64,000 nt of DNA, from positions 532,494 to 596,493 of the forward strand of contig NW_006766883.1 in the NCBI RefSeq assembly GCF_000275845.1, read 5' to 3'. Shown here piece after piece: positions 12,393-24,284 of this stretch. This DNA is from Dichomitus squalens LYAD-421 SS1. Lineage: Eukaryota; Basidiomycota; Agaricomycetes; Polyporales; Polyporaceae. Position 1 is the stretch's first letter; each line of letters begins with the position of its first letter. The translations under genes and the position numbers were made by a program. The notes beneath the pieces were generated by a model. The model was given only the letters and a program-made list of their open reading frames with translations. It was not told where the DNA came from and made no database searches.

Positions 12393-13690
12393 TCAGAACG
12401 CTCCTGGGAGTTCCAGAATGGGGTGCGAGAATCCGATGCGGTTACGCTGAGGCAACTCGGGCGGGGCGCTGTGCCTGCGGCTCTTCCGCTCAGTCTCGTC
12501 CTCCATGTCGATCGCGCCGGGGGCGGGAACGGCAATTTGCGGAGGAAGAGTGCGGCGGCGCAGGCGCGTAAGCATGTTATGTGCAGTACGCTCGCGCGAA
12601 TCCGCGCTGAACTTCATCAGGTTCGACTCCGTAAGCTCGACGGGGGACGAGGACGCGGTACGCGGGACCACGGTCGTCGTGACCTGCAGCCGTGGCGCAA
12701 GGGGAGACCGAGGAGAGACCGGAGGAAGGCAGGGAGTCGGCTGAGCAATCTCGACCTTAGGCGCCTCGGCGGCCTCCCTGGTCGGGAACCGCAGTCGACC
12801 GACTCCAGTCGGCAGCTTAGCACGAGCTCTCGCGGCTGGCTGTAGCGTTTCAGCCTTGGTAGACTGGACCGCGGGCTGCTCGACGCGAGCGGGCGTCCGG
12901 AGGAAAGATGGGAGGCGCATGGACGCGCGCGCGTGTTCCTCGTGCGCCGGTGCGGCGACGTGGCCGATAGAGCTCATGCGAGCAGTGATCTGATCGAGGG
13001 AGGGCAGCACCTTTCTTTTCGTGGCCGTTGCTGGGGTGGACCGAAGGGGCGCCTTGGGGTGCACATCCCCGGGGAGGCGGAAATCCACCTGCTCGACCCA
13101 GGGCTGGCAGGCAGACACATTCGAACGGCCAAGAGTCAAGGCCTCGAAGACCTCCAAAGGAGACTCGAGACCGGGCGAGGGCAGCGAGTAGTGGAACACG
13201 GCGGGCGATTCGGGAGGGGTGACTGGGATGAACGTAGCAGATGGCGACGGAGGGGCCTGCACCTTTGACAGGAACAGTGCACGACGTTCCACTGCGACGA
13301 CGGCGATTAACATAGGCTTTTATGTGGCGTTAAGCATCGACACTCACTTTGCTTGCTCTTGTGCACCTTTAACGCAATCTCCTTACGAAGATCGCTCGAC
13401 CTCTTACTTCCCAGTGCCGCATTCCGCTCACGCTGGGCTTGCAGCATTGCTTCGAATCTCTCCCTCTCCAGACCTTTGCCCGTCACCGGCGCGTCCTTGG
13501 GCCGCAGGGGCGACAGCTGCTTCGGCGTCATGCTAGACGGCGGAGGCGAAAGCAGCGATGGCCGGAAGCTCTCAGAGTCGTCGCTGAGGAAGGTGCATTC
13601 GGAGAAAGGAGAGAAAGGCTCCGGAGCAGGCTCCTCGGGCGAGGCAAGGGAGATGGAAATCTCGGGAACAGGAGAGAGGGCGAGAGGCAT
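12393..13690 (-). CDS. Unidentified proline/serine-rich protein
   Basis: Two exons (13348-13690 and 12393-13291) joined by a 56-bp intron with GTGAGT donor give 413 residues. I do not recognise a named domain. The first exon is acidic and proline-rich with an SPFSECTF segment. It ends in a basic helix rich in Arg, Gln and Lys that passes through the join into ERRALFLSKVQAPPSPS. Next come TPPESPAVFHYSLPSPG, an SP/TP-rich stretch, and a basic RTAHNMLTRLRRRTLPP segment near the C-terminus. Many Ser-Pro and Thr-Pro pairs suggest phosphorylation by proline-directed kinases (inference). The sense frame stays open across both exons while antisense frames are fragmentary. The upstream flank has a long pyrimidine-rich tract on the coding strand. 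Confidence 0.7.
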
Positions 13691-14693
13691 ATTGACGCGG
13701 CGGATGGTAGAGAGGACGGGGTAGACTTGCTTGCAGATAGAATTGGGACTGAAGGGGCGACCAGCACCAGTGAACACTTGTGCAATAATGTTGCACCGGT
13801 AAGAAGGCCGGGGGCAAGAAAGTTGAGGGGAAGGAAAGGAAGAGAAAACAGCTGAAAGCTGGCACCACACGAAGCCCAGAAGAGAGTGAAGAAAGAGGGG
13901 AAATGAAAGATGTGGTGGGGATGGGAGGAAGATCAGGCCAGCTTCAAGTTGTGAGCAACAGGCCAGGCGCGAGGACAGCGAGCCTGGCACAGCTCACAGC
14001 ACCTCATCTGCTTAGCCTGATCTCCCTCGGCCTCCACCACCGCAGCAACGCACTCAATGCCGCCCTCCATCATAGCAACCGCATCCGTTCTCCGGTTCTC
14101 GCACCATGCCGAGCCTCTTCCAGTTCTCTTGCGCCCGACCGCGACCTCGCCTGTCTGAAATCGTAGCTCAGACATCCTCTATGTTCAGGGGCTGCGCCAC
14201 GGATGAACGTTGAACGCTATCCCGCAGTCGCCCTCATCCCACCTGGGCTGGGCATCTCTCTTGACGTGGCCGATCTCACGACGGACCGACTCTCTCTGGG
14301 CGCGCAACGATACTGATGGGGGTGAGACACTTGCAACATTTATGGCCGGATATACGTGCTGGGACTCCGCACAGCGTCTATAGTCTGTAAGACACCAACA
14401 TCCGTGCATCAGTTCTATGATCATGCCGTACCCAGAACCATCGGTGATGTTATCGTGATGTTGTCCCAATTCCGTGTATCTCGCATACAGTCACGGACGT
14501 AAAACGTAGACAAGCCCAGCATATAGGTATAACAGAAGGCAAAGCCGACACTTGGAAGGTCACGCTAATGGTTACGGTGTCGACCGACGACGTTCCTGGC
14601 AGTACAATCCTTTCCATCTTTGGTCTATCGGAATTCCGACACATTGTACTCGTTGTCTCTATGGTATTACAAGGCTGCGCTTCCCGCGATTAC
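13691..14693. other. Intergenic region with pyrimidine-rich promoter tract
   Basis: From about 13700 to 13930 the minus strand is strongly C/T-rich, which fits a basidiomycete promoter for the gene starting at 13690. The remainder, to the LYS1 stop codon, shows no supported gene. Confidence 0.5.
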
Positions 14694-15974
<1,281 letters not shown>

Positions 15975-16209
15975 ATTGAACTACCGGATGGGGGGATGTG
16001 AGGAGGCCTCACAGGGTATTTTGGATGCGATTTTAAGAGATCTGCTCGTCCTCGAAGAGTCATTTTGACTGGGATTGACTCTGTCCCACCTTCTGTCCTC
16101 ACGTGCAGAGATAAGATAAGATGTTCCCAACGATCGAGTACCGAGATTATGCGCGGCTGTCGCGGAGCTTCTTCTTGTGCTTGCACGGTCCACTCAATCA
16201 ACATTTATC
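15975..16209. promoter_or_regulatory. Shared divergent promoter of LYS1 and KAE1
   Basis: The 235 bp between the two start codons must hold both core promoters and 5' leaders. No TATA box or Gcn4-type site was confidently seen. Confidence 0.4.
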
Positions 16210-17735
16210 ATGCCTGGAAGAGTCAAGAGGCGTTCACCACTCAAAGCTCCAGGTATGGCTGTGCGAGGCTGTACTACAGTCAGCTCACTAGTCAAACAGA
16301 TCGGCCATATATCGCTCTGGGACTTGAAGGCTCTGCCAATAAGATCGGCGCAGGCATCATCAAACACGACCCGGATGGCTCAACCCATGTTCTGTCGAAT
16401 GTCAGGCATACTTATATAACGCCTCCTGGCGAAGGTTTTCAGCCGCGCCATACTGCCTTGCATCATCGCGAGTGGGCCCTCACCGTGATCAACGATGCCC
16501 TGAAGAAGGCTGCGGTCTCAATGCATCATATTGATTGTATATGCTTTACGAAAGGTGGCGTTCATTCGACTACCATCCTCCAGAACCATGAATTCAATGG
16601 TTTTGTCATATCACGCAGGTCCTGGAATGGGTGCACCGCTCGTGTCGGTCGCACTGGTCGCCCGGACATTATCTCTCCTGTACGACAAGCCGTTGGTAGG
16701 AGTGAATCACTGCGTAGGCCGTCAGTTGCACCGCCAGCCTGTCTCTTAGAGGCGGAATCTCACACGAGCCTCAGACATCGAGATGGGCCGGCAAGTCACC
16801 GGGGCTCATAATCCCGTTGTGCTATACGTCTCTGGCGGGAACACCCAAGTCATTGCCTATTCGCAGCAATGTTATCGCATCTTTGGGGAGACCCTCGATA
16901 TTGCTGTTGGGAACTGCCTGGATCGCTTTGCTCGAGTCATCAACTTGAGCAACGACCCAAGCCCCGGTTACAACATAGAGCAAGAGGCGAAGAAGTAAGA
17001 TCAGAGGATATGATTCTGACGGCAGATTGGCTGATATCAGCTATAGGGGGAAACGATTGCTTCCACTACCTTATGCTACCAAAGGGATGGATATAAGCTT
17101 GTCGGGTATTCTCACGTCCATCGAGGCCTACACAACGGACAAGCGCTTCCGACCAAATGGCCCAACCGCGGAAGACGGAGACGATGTCATTACGCCGCAA
17201 GATCTGTGTTTCTCCCTCCAAGAGACCGTGTTCGCCATGCTCGTGGAGATTACGGAGCGTGCGATGGCCCACATCGGGAGCAAGGAGGTGCTTGTTGTCG
17301 GCGGTGTAGGCTGTAGGTTTAATCATGAAATCTATTCGACACCATCGTTGCTCCCATATTGACAGGGTCCGTTACCCATGCCGCGTAATTCCATTACGTG
17401 ACTCAGGTAACGAACGGCTTCAGGAAATGATGGGCGTTATGGCAAGTGAGCGCGGAGGACATGTCTTCGCCATGGATGAGCGGTACGTAGGGCCCCTTGT
17501 CAACGCGGCCTGAAATTCATTCATTTCGATCACCCCCACATTTAGATTCTGCATCGACAACGGTATCATGATAGCACAAGCTGGCCTCCTCAGCTTCCGG
17601 ATGGGTTTCGAGACCCCGCTCGCCAAGAGCACATGTACACAGCGGTGAGACTTTTCGTTGCCGATTGAGATGAGATGCAACTGATTCGCCCATAGATTCC
17701 GCACAGATCAGGTCCATGTGACATGGCGAGCATGA
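16210..17735 (+). CDS. KAE1: tRNA N6-adenosine threonylcarbamoyltransferase, KEOPS subunit Kae1
   Basis: Transfers the threonylcarbamoyl group to A37 of ANN-decoding tRNAs as the catalytic subunit of the KEOPS/EKC complex (cytosol and nucleus). After a short basic leader ([14 protein letters not shown]) the ASKHA fold starts with [17 protein letters not shown]. The metal-binding motif NHCVGHIEMGR is rebuilt across an intron with GTCAGT donor. [36 protein letters not shown] and VLVVGGVGC follow, and the last short exon encodes the typical ending [12 protein letters not shown]. The first intron separates the leader from RPYIALG. The short leader, with no presequence-like pattern, argues for the cytosolic Kae1 rather than mitochondrial Qri7. 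It converges with the glycosyltransferase gene. Confidence 0.94.
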
Positions 17736-17992
17736 GTTGAAGGGCAATGGGGCCGATTGTATTTCTGTCAACTGTAGTGGTACGTAAACTTGTGTATCCA
17801 TGGTGTGCGCCGAGTTCCAGAACACGCGCCAAATGGGCGACTCTTGCATCTAGAATGATGCGGCGTGGGGTCTATCCGCATACATCACCATACAAGCACG
17901 GACCGTACTGATGAACATGGTTTGTACCTTACATTGGCAACAAATCGGTTTACGATATCAGATTGAAACATTATGGTGAGTCGTTGAAGATG

Positions 17993-19084
17993 CTACGGGT
18001 GAGCAACATTCGCATCTACTAGCCTCCATCCTTCCGGGTCCATTTCCTGCATTTCCTGCGCTAGTTTCTCGTACAGGTCCCACCACCATCCATTGACCTC
18101 TTCAGAATCGCCCCCGGTGCCCCGCGGCGAGTTCCAAGGTTTGTCGTGCAGAATGTAGTGCAAGCAACGCACTTCGTCGTCGCTCCAAAGGGACGGGTGG
18201 ATGTTTCGCAACGTCTTCAGAGCGTTGTATCGCCAGGACAGCGGTTTCCAACGCCCTCGGAAGTGATCCGAGAGCAGATCCTGGTCAGGGAAGGAATATG
18301 TTGGTATGGCGGGAGAAGTCGAAATGACATGGACGATATCTTGAAGAATGCTAAGCGACGGGTTCAAGACCACGGTGCCCGAGTTCAGTTGCTTATATGG
18401 ACGGGGACTGGTGTCGTCAATGGTAGGTGGGTCGCTGGTGGGAGTCGTCACGGCTGTGTGTGCACAGTTTGCTGGTATCCTGTAGCGTGGATTGGTATAC
18501 GCTCACGCGACGCGTTCCGGGAATATACTGACCAGTCGGCGGGATAATGTGGTATCTTGCGCGGGTTGCACGCACACACATGAGCAGCCGCAATCCAATC
18601 GCGTTCCAAGGGCATTTCCAAGAGTTCATCCATATTGCGTTTCACGATCATGTCCGCATCCAGAAGAACGACTCGCTGCAGAAGACGACGCATCAATCAA
18701 TCGTCTTTGTGGTGAGGAGAGCGAAACTGAAACGTGCATCGTATTCAACAAGCTCGAAAGCCCTGCGAGGGAAAGGAAGATGAGCTAGCCACGTTCAGAA
18801 ATGACCCGGTTTACGTACCGCAACTTCGTCCACGTATCGCGGAACCTCGAGTCATGTTCGGTTAACTTGTGTGTACCTTCCTCGGGGTACAGATGATCTA
18901 TATCTCGGATGATGATGCCTCGCTTCGCTATGACAGCTCGTGCTTCGGCTGGGAGGCTGGGCGTGACCATCGCCACCAAATGATACCTCGACCCAACCGA
19001 GTGCAAGCATTCGTTGAGGACAAGTACCCCTGGCAGGTATGCCGGTGTGGTCAGTAGTGTAGCGTAGGCTGCCTTGCAGGACAT
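17993..19084 (-). CDS. Glycosyltransferase family 8 (glycogenin/galactinol-synthase-like)
   Basis: Nucleotide-sugar-dependent transferase of the GT8 fold. The start AAYATLLTTPAYLPGVLVL and YHLVAMVTP match the GT8 N-terminal strand order. The DXD metal/nucleotide motif is in VVLLDADMIVKRNMDELLEM, LNSGTVVLNPS is the family's LNSG segment, and PDQDLLSDHF with WRYNALKTLR is the acceptor region. Four exons: joins are KLR|AFELVEYD, EYD|RVVLLDAD and ADW|IPANCAHTA. The second of these introns (18676-18737, 62 bp) starts with GC instead of GT. The C-terminus includes WWWDLYEKLAQEM. There is no signal peptide or membrane span, so it is probably cytosolic. Donor and acceptor sugars are unknown; true glycogenin is less likely because the protein is short. 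Confidence 0.84.
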
Positions 19085-19636
19085 GATGGGCTGCCGGGGA
19101 GTATAGAGGGTGGTCCTGGGCTTGAGAAAGAGCAAACGATCGTCACCTTATAGGATGACTCAGAACTCACGGCCTACAAGGCATGATAAACCTACGGCCC
19201 AACGAACACATCTATCTAGTATCGTCGTATGTTTTGGGGCACGTTGATCGATCATCGCTGAAATTATCGGAGTGTGGAGTTATGCCATCTTTTGGGATCT
19301 ACAGTGCACGGATGTAGGCTTTATATGAGCGCTGGGTTGAGACGATTGGAATTGGAAGACGAGTCTAGGGTGGAGAGACTGGTGCGAAGCCACCCTGGTG
19401 GCCGTCGAGCGCCCGCGCTCAAGCAGCGTTGTGGAAACTGTGGAAGGCCTTCTGGCGACTGAGACACACGCGAGGCGCACCGATCCAGATAGAATGGAAG
19501 CGGAAGGTAGCGCGCAAGTGATCAATATGAGTCCGGCATGAGGCTCATGCACATGATAACATTGGCATGATCAAACAGATGCGTCGTGGGTGCGAGGGAA
19601 GAGGAATGCAACAAGAATAAACCATATGATAGCAAT
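19085..19636. other. Intergenic region
   Basis: Lies between the 5' end of the glycosyltransferase gene and the 3' end of RPS28, both on the minus strand. No gene or repeat was identified. Confidence 0.5.
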
Positions 19637-20027
19637 CTACCGGAGGCGGCTGGGCGAGATCTGGGTGAGCACTATGACGCATCGACAGACAGCAAGATAG
19701 ACATACCGAGCCTCACGCTCACTCTCCAGGAGAGCCAGGATGTCCTTCTCCCGAACGGGTCCCTTCACGTTGCGGATGATGGTACGGGTGGGGTCATCCA
19801 TGAACTCCACACGGACCTGCGTGACACCACCACGGGAGCCAGTGCGTCCAAGGACCTGTTTTGTAGAGGCCATGGGAGCTCAGGGTCAGGGAATGTGGAC
19901 ACGAGAGGTAGTAGCTAATGTCTAGACCTTGGTGACGGTAGCGAGCTTGACGGGAGCTTTTGATGAATCCTGCATATGCAATCAGTACATGCAGTCTGGA
20001 TACGTTTGCCATAAACAAGCTCACCAT
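19637..20027 (-). CDS. RPS28: 40S ribosomal protein S28 (eS28)
   Basis: Small-subunit ribosomal protein of about 68 residues, near the mRNA exit and E-site. The exons encode [33 protein letters not shown]...[11 protein letters not shown], and a final RRLR, with introns between them. The first coding exon is only the ATG, directly followed by a GTGAGC donor. The last exon is about a dozen bases including TAG. The sequence [20 protein letters not shown] is diagnostic. Such splitting right after the start codon is common in fungal ribosomal genes and may tie expression to splicing (inference). Confidence 0.94.
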
Positions 20028-20542
20028 TAGTGCTTATGGGGGGGCCAAGGACGGGGCTGGCGATGATTTGGGGTCGGTGTATTGGACAGAAAAATAAAGT
20101 TCACACTTTGAGTTGCATGCAACCCCGCCCGGCAAACGCCGAGGCTCTGTGGCTAAGGCGCTTACCCGACTCCCAGCTTACTTATGTATCACCGGGGGCG
20201 TCGACCTGTGGCACATCGTGTTCCATCGCAACCTAGTTGGGCATCCCATCGTAATCCCCTTTAGGAGGTTTGATAAAATCCTGTTATATGCTGATCTTAT
20301 TCAATGTGCAGTATGCGGCTGGCGTGGGATAAATGTGGGACGCGGCGAGACATGGTTGTCTCAACGTGGCCCGGATCACGATACCTCTACGATGGGACAC
20401 GTCGTCCTATAGTCCAATGCCCCCGGTGTATGTACAGGCTGATCACCATTGAGATCATGTGTATCATATAGAACAGCGAGCAGAGCGATTGTATATTAGT
20501 AGCGAAACGGTTGTAGAATGATCTATGTGGAAAATGCTATGA
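20028..20542. other. Intergenic region
   Basis: Lies between RPS28's start and the LIP5 stop codon, so it holds the RPS28 promoter. A stretch near 20145-20165 resembles a tRNA D-arm but no complete tRNA can be folded. No gene was identified. Confidence 0.5.
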
Positions 20543-22051
20543 CTATGCCTGAAGTTTCTCAGACTCGAGAACCTTGTCGGCGATGAGGTTCTTTGTACGC
20601 TTCTCAGTGCCCTTCCCTTTGAGGACGTTCTCAATGAAGAACTCTCCAGCCTGCAAAAAACACCCGATGAGCGTGGTGTCAACCTGGGGTACGAGGAGCG
20701 TACCTTGTAACTGCTGCGCACGAGAGGCCCACTCGCGACGTACAGGAAACCCATGTCTTCTGCTACCTGCTTCCAGCGATCAAACTCTGCAGGCTCCACA
20801 TACCGATCGACCTTCATATGCCGCTTCGTTGGCCGCATGTACTGGCCGAATGTGACCACGTCTACGTCCACCTTACGTAGCTCTAAACGCAAGGCATGAG
20901 AACACATGTTGATAGCGCCTACAAATGAGGCAACCTCTGCGCTTACCTCGTAGAGCATCCACTACCTGCTCCTCGTTCTCTCCAACACCAAGCATAATGC
21001 TGGTCTTGGTCACACGCACGCCTTCTTCCTTAGCGCGCTTGAGAACGTTCAAACTCTGCTTGAAATTAGCGCGCCGGTCCCGAACGAATGGGGTAAGAGC
21101 CTCGACAGTTTCGATATTGTGTGCGTAGACATCGAGGCCAGACTTCGCGACTACAGAAACGTGATCCAAGTTTCCAGCGAAGTCTCCTGTCAGAGCCTCG
21201 ACCAGAATCTGCGGCGCTCTGAGAAGACGGCGGGGTCGTCAGCTGAGAAAAGAGTTTCGCCGTTTCAGACACGTACTTCTGCTTTATCTTCATGATGGTC
21301 TCGGCGAAGTGGTAAGCACCACCATCCGCGAGGTCTAGATACTCATAAGAGCGTTTCCTCGAGTCCGACTTTGAAGTGATACTCACCATCACGGTCAACG
21401 CTCGTCAGCACGATGTAACCAAGTCCCCACCGACTGATCGCTTCAGCGGTATTTTCAGGCTCGTGAGGGTCCAAAGGTGGCGGGGTCCTAGAAGTCTTGA
21501 TGGAACAGAACCTGCAGCCTCGTGTGCACGTATCTCCCATGAGCTAAATCTTCCATGAGTATGTGTGTGAGGAGAGTTCACATTCAGCACCGCATACCAT
21601 GATGGTGGCAGTCGCGGCCCTCCGTCCCTCTGCTTCGGTTGCACCCTCCTTTCCGCCCCAGCAGTCCCCTATGTTCGGACACCGGGCTTCCTCGCAGACC
21701 GTATGCAGATTCAGACCCCGAAGGTCCTTCTTGATCTTGGAAAAAGAGGCACCCTTCGGTATACTTGTCTTAAGGTACGACGGTAGACGGGGCCTGGTGG
21801 AACGCCGACTATCAACTTCAATTCAGTCCTGGTGTAAACCATGGCACGCACAATTTCGCATTTCCCAACACGACGCGGTCAGAGACCCTGTCCGCGATGA
21901 AGTCGTCCAGCGAGGGACCTTCCTCGAGGGTCTGACTAAAGCTGTTCTTGGACGAGGACGGCGTGGCCAGACACCGAATTTGGGGCTTTACAGCACGGGT
22001 CGACCTCAGAACATTGGAGACATGGGGTCCACATAGTCTCATGCTGGTCAT
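20543..22051 (-). CDS. LIP5: Lipoyl synthase, mitochondrial
   Basis: Radical-SAM enzyme that inserts two sulfurs into octanoyl-lysine of lipoate-dependent dehydrogenases in the mitochondrial matrix. The N-terminus is a presequence: Arg/Ser-rich, no acid residues for about 40 positions, with an RCLATPS possible cleavage area. The auxiliary cluster motif appears as [16 protein letters not shown]. The radical-SAM motif is CTRGCRFC (CX3CX2C), followed by [42 protein letters not shown] and [13 protein letters not shown]. It ends [17 protein letters not shown] and a charged tail. About six introns. I chose the ATG giving MTSMRLCG because it begins the basic leader; an upstream in-frame ATG would add 46 residues. 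It is divergent from CMC1 with a 209-bp gap. Confidence 0.95.
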
Positions 22052-22260
22052 GTCGGCGGCCAAACAAACAGAAGAACGTAGGTCGAGAGTGGATGGGAAT
22101 GCTGGAATCGTTGGGCCCGTCCGGTGGGGGCTAATGCCAATGCCGCCGGGATGCCCATTACGGACAGACGGGCGCTCGATCACGTCCAATCGCGACGGCG
22201 CGGTGAGCCGTCTTACATTCCCCCCCCTGTGTGTGTCCGAAGGGTCCCGACTGGCTTGTC
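22052..22260. promoter_or_regulatory. Short divergent promoter between LIP5 and CMC1
   Basis: Only 209 bp separate the start codons of two nuclear genes for mitochondrial proteins, so the core promoters are likely shared or overlapping. No specific factor site was recognised. Confidence 0.4.
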
Positions 22261-22636
22261 ATGAACACGCTCTCTCGCCGTGAGGAGGAGACACTGCTCA
22301 AGCAGACTAAGGCAAGTGCCCTTAAGGAGTGCGATTCCGTTGTAAAAGGTAAGGCAAACTTGCAGATATCCCCAATGCGACCTGACATCGTGTTTTTCTA
22401 CCACAGAGTTCGCTCAGTGCGCGGAAGGACGAACGTTCTCTGTGGCATGGGAGTGTAGACAAAAGTACAAGGCAGTCCAGGACTGCATGCTTCAATAGTG
22501 AGCATTAGCTACCCTGGTCACAAAAACACGGACTGAGTCAGCTACAAGTACTGGACCTGAAGCTATGGCAATCGTTCGCGCAGAATATTTACGCCTACGA
22601 GAGGAACAGAAGAGAGCTGCGTCTACTCCATCGTGA
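22261..22636 (+). CDS. CMC1: Cytochrome oxidase assembly protein Cmc1-like (twin CX9C)
   Basis: Small intermembrane-space protein involved in copper delivery to and assembly of cytochrome c oxidase. Three exons give 88 residues. Twin CX9C motifs are both intact: CDSVVKEFAQC and CRQKYKAVQDC, joined by a loop with FSVAWE; the C-terminal YLRLREEQKRA matches the Cmc1 family end. Introns fall inside the Glu codon after VVK (donor at 22349) and inside the Tyr codon of MLQY. For the second, the acceptor at CTACAAG was preferred over the one six bases earlier, because the earlier one reads into a stop after five codons. The start gives a usual-length N-terminus; an in-frame ATG ten codons upstream is less likely. 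Cmc2 is less likely, given the MNTLSRREEETLL start. Confidence 0.88.
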
Positions 22637-22850
22637 TGTGCATTTGCGGCCTTTCGATTATGACTCTACTTGGTAGGACGCCTGCCGCCGGTGTTCAGCT
22701 CTCGAATTTGGAATGAACTACCTCCGCAACCTCCAGTGACAGGAGCATCACAACGATCCGTCTCATATGCGCAATCGATCTATTGTATGAATGATACTAA
22801 TATACTCAGGAGCATAGACAACTGCGGAAACAGAGATCATTTACTTCCTA

Positions 22851-23806
22851 CCAGCGGCAGCGAGCCATTGTTGGCGCAGAGCCATCAAGGAGGTAACGAA
22901 ACTGGGCAGAAGGGGTCAGCGGGTACCATTTCGATGATCTCAAACCCAGCCTACTCACCCAAAGATACCGAGAATACCGTCATTCAAGTTGACCAGACCG
23001 ATGTTCGTCGCGGGAATCCATACGTCAAGGAGGTCCAAGATGAACTGGTAGCGCACATCCTCGCGAGCAGTCTGGAGGCTGCGAAGCTTATGCTCGCGCT
23101 CCGCTTCCGCACTCTTCTCACTCCATGCCTGGCCCTGAAGTTGCTTGACCTCGTTCGCGAGGCGGCCAGCCTTGAGAAGTCCATGAACAATGCTGAACAC
23201 TATCCCAGTGAACCAGAACTGCATTGCACGCTTGTTGATCTTCTGGGCAGTCGATGGAGCTAGGTTGTAGAACTTGATGGAGTGCGCCTGCGAGAATGTT
23301 CGCTGAGAATGCGTTAATTCGAAGTCTCGAAATAGTATCACGTACCCAACCGATATTGTCCAGGGATAAGTACCCGAAGTAGCCCAGCTGCCTTCCGATT
23401 GCAGTGATACGCTCTCCGGTTTCACCAGGGGCTGAAATGGCTCGGAGAGCCGCCTGAGCGTTCTCCAGGGACTTGCCCAGCCGTAGGACTAGCGGAACGT
23501 CACGGTCACCTCGAAGACCGTCTTGGAGATAGATCGGCACTTACGCTTGCGGCCCAGGGCGAGATGGGACTTCAGCGCGTCCCACCGCGCAGCCTGAATC
23601 TTGTAGCCTCTAGCGAGGAGCGACCATGCGAAGAAACGTGCAAAGTATTGGATGGCACGGTAAAGCTGCAATCGACATGTTAACAGAGAGTATAGGCACG
23701 GTGAAGTATGAGGTCATACCTTGTCTCTCCCAATGGTAGTGCTGAGCACCTTCAACGACTGAGACGTGACCGGATGAAGGATGACCTGGGACGCTATGCT
23801 AGCCAT
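22851..23806 (-). CDS. PEX11: Peroxisomal membrane protein Pex11
   Basis: Peroxin that elongates and divides peroxisomes, in the peroxisomal membrane. The start MASIASQVILHPVTSQSLKV leads through TTIGRDK and then KLYRAIQYFARFFAWSL, the amphipathic helix typical of Pex11. Further blocks are RLGKSLENAQAALRAI, GYFGYLSLDNIGW, a hydrophobic FWFTGIVFSIVHGLLKAGRL and QFILDLLDVWIPATNIGLVNLNDGILGIFG. The final exon reads TSLMALRQQW and ends in AAAGRK. Four or five introns. Converges with CMC1 across 214 bp and is divergent from FUM1. Length about 240 residues, normal for the family. Confidence 0.93.
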
Positions 23807-24284
23807 CTTTCCAAGCTAGAAAGTGCTACGAGTAATGAGAAGGTGAGGGAAAGAGGCAGAGGTGTGAATGTACATATGCGCGACTGCAGCCGGCGATACC
23901 CCATAGGCGCGTGTACCTGGGGTATGAAAGACACCGACTAGTCATATCACGTGCAAATTCCGCGACCTCCTGTGATATCCCAAGGCGCGTTACGCACCCT
24001 CCAAGTACCCTCTACAGGCATAACGCGGTTTGAGCACGGTGTTGAAGTAGGTGTCGACGCTGTCCGCGAGTCCACGAATCGCAAACTCAACGGAATCGGG
24101 GCGAGGTTACCACGTCGCGTCCACGGAGAAAATCGGGCGATGGATCGGAAACAGACGGCGCGTGGTACGCCTCCGCCAGCGAATTATCGCGTATTTGTTC
24201 CCCACAAACCTACACGCCTGCACATCCTAGAGCTCTGAGAGCACTCCCGCTGCCCCCTTCTCCGTACTGTAATTTCTTGATAGA
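23807..24284. promoter_or_regulatory. Divergent promoter region of PEX11 and FUM1
   Basis: The 478 bp between the start codons contain no supported coding region and should hold both promoters. A 95-codon plus-strand frame here has no domain pattern. No specific site is called. Confidence 0.4.

Noticed and set aside
12005..12571. 188-codon plus-strand frame
   Set aside because: It overlaps the antisense of a gene with clear exon structure and has no domain pattern.
20140..20220. tRNA-like sequence with a D-arm resembling GTGGCTAAGGCG
   Set aside because: No matching acceptor stem, anticodon arm or TΨC box follows at the right distance.
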